Assembly: GCA_944323635.1 (NCBI GenBank)
Contig: CALUTH010000002.1
Location: 1 to 34,472, forward strand
Length of the DNA: 34,472 bases
Direction: 5' to 3'
From: Candidatus Gastranaerophilales bacterium
GTDB taxonomy: Bacteria; Cyanobacteriota; Vampirovibrionia; Gastranaerophilales; Gastranaerophilaceae
Both the position numbers and the translations under genes were made by a program. The notes under the pieces were generated by a model. That model saw only the letters and a list, made by a program, of their open reading frames with translations, had not been told where the DNA came from and searched no databases. This document shows, piece by piece, positions 31,281-34,472 of this stretch; positions within the stretch are counted from its first letter, which is position 1, and each line of letters begins with the position of its first letter.

Positions 31281-31919
31281 ATGAAAAAAGTTCCGATTGA
31301 TAAAGTGGTAAAGACACTTGAAGCGGCAGAACAGCCGAAAAGTGATTTTGTAAAACTTATGGCGGGCTTTAAAGACCCGTATCTTGTACTTATTGCGTGT
31401 ATTTTAAGCCTTAGAACCAATGACAAAACCACTTATCCTGCGACTTTGAGGATGCTCGAAATCGGCAGAACACCGGAAGCTTTTGCAAAATGCGATATTA
31501 AAGTTTTGGAAAAAGCGATTTACCCTGTCGGGTTTTATACAAATAAAGCAAAACAGATTCAGGAATTATCAAAAATTCTTTATGAACAAATGGATTCTAA
31601 AGTACCTGATGAGATTGAAGAACTTACAAAATTCAACGGTGTAGGACGAAAGACAGCAAACCTTGTTCTTGCACTCGGGTTTAATAAACCTGCAATTTGT
31701 GTGGATGTGCATGTCCACAGGATTTGCAATCGTCTGGGGTACATTAAAACGAAAAACCCCGAAGAGACGGAGTTTGCATTAAGGAAAATTCTGCCGGAAA
31801 AATACTGGCTTGTGATTAACACGATTCTTGTCACCCATGGTCAAAATGTCTGTAAACCAATAAAACCGGATTGTGAACGCTGCCCGATATACGAATATTG
31901 CAACAGGGTTGGGGTTTAG
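31281..31919 (+). CDS. nth: Endonuclease III (DNA glycosylase/AP lyase)
   Basis: A 212-residue base-excision repair enzyme that removes oxidised pyrimidines and nicks AP sites. It has the helix-hairpin-helix LTKFNGVGRKTANLVLA with catalytic Lys124, the catalytic Asp142 in VDVHVHRICNRLG, and the [4Fe-4S] ligands Cys191-x6-Cys198-x2-Cys201-x5-Cys207. Length is normal. There is no ribosome binding site. TAAAAT at 31269-31274 lies 6 nt before the ATG, so the transcript may be nearly leaderless. A small terminator follows. Confidence 0.96.
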   Translation: MKKVPIDKVVKTLEAAEQPKSDFVKLMAGFKDPYLVLIACILSLRTNDKTTYPATLRMLEIGRTPEAFAKCDIKVLEKAIYPVGFYTNKAKQIQELSKILYEQMDSKVPDEIEELTKFNGVGRKTANLVLALGFNKPAICVDVHVHRICNRLGYIKTKNPEETEFALRKILPEKYWLVINTILVTHGQNVCKPIKPDCERCPIYEYCNRVGV

Positions 31920-31977
31920 TTCTTTTAATATCTTCTTGCATGACTTTCTGGATTTTTTCATTAAATAAATATCAGCC

Positions 31978-31999
31978 TCATACTAACGTATGATTTTTT
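31978..31999 (+). terminator. Probable terminator of nth
   Basis: A short TCATAC/GTATGA stem (31978-31983, 31988-31993) with loop TAAC is followed by TTTTTT. The stem is AT-rich and weak. Confidence 0.55.
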
Positions 32000-32032
32000 C
32001 AGTACATATTAAAGAAACAAAAATAATGACCG

Positions 32033-33742
32033 ATGAATGTACAGGAAGGACGGTTGATTTTGTTAAACACATTAAACACAGTAAGACAGCGCCCGTATTT
32101 AAACAATCAGAACGGATTAAAAAAGACCGATGACGGTGACGCTAATCAGCGCCCCGACAATGGCGGGCAGCATCAGCAGCAAAATCGTAATCATGATGAT
32201 AATGTAATCGTCCGCGGGCGTGCAAGCCAGCATATTGCACAGCAGCAAATGAACGGCAGGTATCAGCCCAACAATCGTGCCGCGCGCAATCCTTATCCTG
32301 CGGGCTATACTCCTTATCAACGCCCGAATTATCCGGCAGCACAGCAGCCGCGTATGACCCCGCCGCCTCAAAGACCTATGCCGGGGTATGTTCCGGTGAA
32401 CAACAACGTTAATCAGCCTGCGCCGCAGCCGCAAAGACGCAGCAATCGCGTTAATATCGCGCAGATTTTAAGAGATTTCAGAAATACAATTAAAGCTATA
32501 GCAACTCCGCCGGATCTTGAAGAGCAGGTTGAAGAGTATTTACAGCTTGTAGAAATGCACGTTAAGCGTCCTAATCCTAACGTGCCGATTGTGCAGAATA
32601 ATTTAAGAAGTGCTGCACAAATTTTAGACCGTTATATTACGGAAACACTAAAAAAAGAGTCAAAGGTTGTACAAAACTGGCTTGAAGCTCTGTTTTTACA
32701 GCAAATTAACTACAGCTATGATGAAGGCGAAATCAACGAATCCTTCCTTGTCAGATTTCCGCAAAATCAACCCAAACCCCAACCGAAACAACAACCGCAG
32801 CAGCAATCTGGACCTGCGCACGAACCGATAGGTACAGCAGGTGATGAAAATGTACCTATAGGGGATTACGAACCCGTAGGCGTGGCGCCTGAAGAAGAAC
32901 CTGACCTGTTTGATACAAGCGAGTCCGTAGAAGAAAGTATCCAGAAAACTTTTGTACGCAAGCCGCACATTACTGTTATTCCGCAGGATACAAGATTAAA
33001 ATCGCTCTTTATTGAGGCAAAAAAACATGCATACGAAGATAATCCGAAAGCGGCTATGCAAATCTTTAAAGAAGCTTTTTACAGAGCGGAAGAAATTAAG
33101 GACTACGAAACCCAGTCTCGGATTTGTCTTGAGGTAGGCAAAATCTATGATGACAATGATTATTATGTTCAGGCGCTGAACAGTTACAGAAATTCGCTCA
33201 ATTTTACTACCGATAATGAAGTCAGAACACAGGCGCACCTGTCTATGGCAAAGATTTATGATGATGTTAATCAGGTAGAACCTGCAATTGACCACTATCT
33301 TGTGTCTGTTTCTTACGCAGGCGAAACGGATGATGTAGTTACACAATCAACAACCCTTGCTAAAATCGGGAATCTTTTAACAGATAAATACGATAAACAG
33401 TGTTTTGAATTTTACGAAGAAGCAAAAGAGGTAATTGCATCAACTGATGACGCTAAGACAAAAGGGTTTGTTTCAAGCTCTACCGCCGATGCGTACAGTC
33501 ATTTCAACTTTGCTGATACAGCATTGAAATACTACGCTGATGCGGTCAATAATTATACAAAAGCGGGCGATTATGAAGAGCTTGCGCAAAATTACAAATC
33601 AGCCGCAAAGTTAATGATGGAATTTAAAAATAAATCCAAATCCGCATCGCTGCTTAAAAAAGCGTTGACATACGCTTATAAAGCAGAGAACGAAGAATTG
33701 ATAAACGAAATTACTGTAATGTTTGCCGCGCTTGGCGAATAA
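32033..33742 (+). CDS. TPR protein with Pro/Gln-rich disordered N-terminus
   Basis: This 569-residue protein has no signal peptide. Residues ~20-140 are disordered and rich in Gln, Asn, Pro and Arg (runs such as HQQQNRNHDDN, RPNYPAAQQPRMTPPPQRP). Residues 145-235 form a helical segment (VNIAQILRDFRNTIKAI onward). Residues 240-315 are a second Pro/Gln then acidic linker, and ~330-569 are TPR-like helical pairs (AMQIFKEAFYRAEEIKDY, YVQALNSYRNSLNF, ALKYYADAVNNYTKAGDY). It is probably a cytoplasmic scaffold. The start is uncertain: ATG 32033 has no ribosome binding site, while an in-frame TTG at 32054 follows AGGAAGGA. It is convergent with the Nudix gene, 8 nt apart. Confidence 0.82.
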   Translation: MNVQEGRLILLNTLNTVRQRPYLNNQNGLKKTDDGDANQRPDNGGQHQQQNRNHDDNVIVRGRASQHIAQQQMNGRYQPNNRAARNPYPAGYTPYQRPNYPAAQQPRMTPPPQRPMPGYVPVNNNVNQPAPQPQRRSNRVNIAQILRDFRNTIKAIATPPDLEEQVEEYLQLVEMHVKRPNPNVPIVQNNLRSAAQILDRYITETLKKESKVVQNWLEALFLQQINYSYDEGEINESFLVRFPQNQPKPQPKQQPQQQSGPAHEPIGTAGDENVPIGDYEPVGVAPEEEPDLFDTSESVEESIQKTFVRKPHITVIPQDTRLKSLFIEAKKHAYEDNPKAAMQIFKEAFYRAEEIKDYETQSRICLEVGKIYDDNDYYVQALNSYRNSLNFTTDNEVRTQAHLSMAKIYDDVNQVEPAIDHYLVSVSYAGETDDVVTQSTTLAKIGNLLTDKYDKQCFEFYEEAKEVIASTDDAKTKGFVSSSTADAYSHFNFADTALKYYADAVNNYTKAGDYEELAQNYKSAAKLMMEFKNKSKSASLLKKALTYAYKAENEELINEITVMFAALGE

Positions 33743-33750
33743 AGCGCCGC

Positions 33751-34314
33751 TTATTTCTTCATAATTTCGACATAATACAATCCTGCAAGAGCCTGACCGG
33801 AAATTGAATTTCCTTTTTGCTGTTCTTCTTTCAGAAATTCGGGAACTTTGTCCAAATCAATAATCATTCTTTCGATTAATATTCCGCCGTCCGATACCGG
33901 TTCCTGAATTGGAATGGGGTTTGAAATTGTTGCTATTGCGATTGTAGAGGTTTCGGACGTGCAACCTGAGGAGCTGGAAATTTTTTCTGCAACGATTTCT
34001 ATTTTGTCTGCAACCAGTCCGGTTTCCTCTAATAACTCTGCTTTTATCGCATCAAGCGTTGATTCCCCCTTGCGCTCGTCACCCACAAGCCCTGCGGGAA
34101 GCCCGATGTTGTACTTGCTTCTGTTTTCCGCATAAAGCGGCGGACGGAGTTCTCTTATAAAAAGTATTTGTTTTTTATCCCCGTTTATTATCAACGGCAC
34201 AATTATTACAACATTATCGGCGTTGGGGCGGTGGGCGTATACCCAATCTTTTCCGCCCGGTGATTTTGCGGACTTAAGTTGTAAGAATTTTGTGTCATAT
34301 AAGATTCCCGGCAT
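33751..34314 (-). CDS. Nudix hydrolase, ADP-ribose pyrophosphatase-like
   Basis: A 187-residue cytoplasmic Nudix enzyme, probably splitting ADP-ribose or a related nucleoside diphosphate sugar. The Nudix box G-x5-E-x7-x-E-x2-EE-x-G runs from Gly78 to Gly99 (GDERKGESTLDAIKAELLEETG); the metal-binding glutamates 93, 96 and 97 are present, but the usual Arg before the first of them is Ala92. The downstream SSSSGCTSET recalls the SPG-x-T-x-E stretch of ADP-ribose pyrophosphatases. The N-terminal FIRELRPP segment also fits that group. It is convergent with the TPR gene. No regulatory site is visible, and the region upstream is repeat sequence. Confidence 0.87.
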   Translation of the reverse strand: MPGILYDTKFLQLKSAKSPGGKDWVYAHRPNADNVVIIVPLIINGDKKQILFIRELRPPLYAENRSKYNIGLPAGLVGDERKGESTLDAIKAELLEETGLVADKIEIVAEKISSSSGCTSETSTIAIATISNPIPIQEPVSDGGILIERMIIDLDKVPEFLKEEQQKGNSISGQALAGLYYVEIMKK

Positions 34315-34428
34315 GGTTTGTTTCCTTTATTTTGTTTGCTGCGGTTTGTTTCCTTACTCCCGCCCCTCTACCGCACACTACTGTCCGATAAAACGCAATT
34401 TGTCATGCTGAACTTGTTTTCTTACTCA

Positions 34429-34472
34429 CTCGCGTTAAACGAGTCTACGGGCAAAGGCTCACGCTTTGCCCT
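34429..34472. repeat. Right-edge copy of the 30985 repeat, inverted
   Basis: Matches the reverse complement of 30985-31028 (37/44) and probably continues past the window. It contains the GGGCAAAG/CTTTGCCC hairpin. A looser relative with a bulged GGCAAGG stem is at 30728-30765. The rest of 34315-34428 shows no gene. Confidence 0.75.

Noticed and set aside
1-34472. CRISPR arrays, rRNA, tRNA, transposases or integrases
   Set aside because: No regularly spaced direct repeats, no recognisable RNA genes, and no transposase or recombinase motifs were seen.

Overview
This is an AT-rich, densely coded bacterial chromosome segment with no rRNA, tRNA, CRISPR array or insertion sequence that I could support. 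The housekeeping genes (glyA, a WecA/TagO-type transferase, clpB, dut, nth, a group-2 sigma-70) together with many lineage-restricted proteins (a large protein starting MGMAASQAR, a glycine/serine-rich partner, small cysteine-bearing proteins, TPR-linked matrixin-like proteases) and a flagellar-type FlhB plus a FliA-like sigma look most like a gut member of the non-photosynthetic cyanobacterial sister group (Vampirovibrionia/Melainabacteria, order Gastranaerophilales). That assignment is an impression from protein style and should be treated as inference.

Layout. 1-3145 (minus): four unrecognised, probably co-regulated genes with disordered or glycine-rich middles and helical ends. 3533-7788 (plus): a secreted matrixin-like protease with TPRs, a membrane-anchored LysM protein, then glyA and a WecA/TagO-like gene that seems to start at ATT. 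7785-9318: a compact phage-like switch, made of a LexA-sized S24 autoprotease repressor facing three tiny overlapping genes across an intergenic region full of inverted repeats. 9478-10947 (plus): a second protease paralogue with an altered Met-turn. 10996-12919 (minus): a lineage-specific membrane-active-looking protein and a membrane-anchored class A beta-lactamase-like hydrolase. 13053-18616 (minus): one tight operon, hybrid histidine kinase > receiver > degenerate GspE/PilB-like ATPase > FlhB (apparent ACG start) > FliA-like sigma.

18886-24177 (plus) is the most unusual region. Two proteins with unrelated N-termini share the same C-terminal domain of about 176 residues. Each is followed after exactly 64 nt by a polytopic membrane protein of a second shared family, and a third, divergent membrane protein stands alone at the end. 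The 64-nt spacers carry nearly identical promoter/inverted-repeat/RBS blocks, and the gap before the second unit contains a scrap of the first unit's N-terminal coding region. This is the arrangement expected of a polymorphic toxin/immunity locus that grows by cassette recombination, but I do not recognise either family.

24231-34472: clpB, a small XRE regulator, dut with a tiny partner gene, a group-2 sigma factor behind a structured leader, a divergent cupin/HxlR pair flanked by hairpin repeats, an 800-nt repeat-rich gap, nth, a TPR protein with a Pro/Gln-rich disordered N-terminus, and an ADP-ribose-type Nudix hydrolase. The right edge enters another, inverted copy of the repeat seen in the 800-nt gap.
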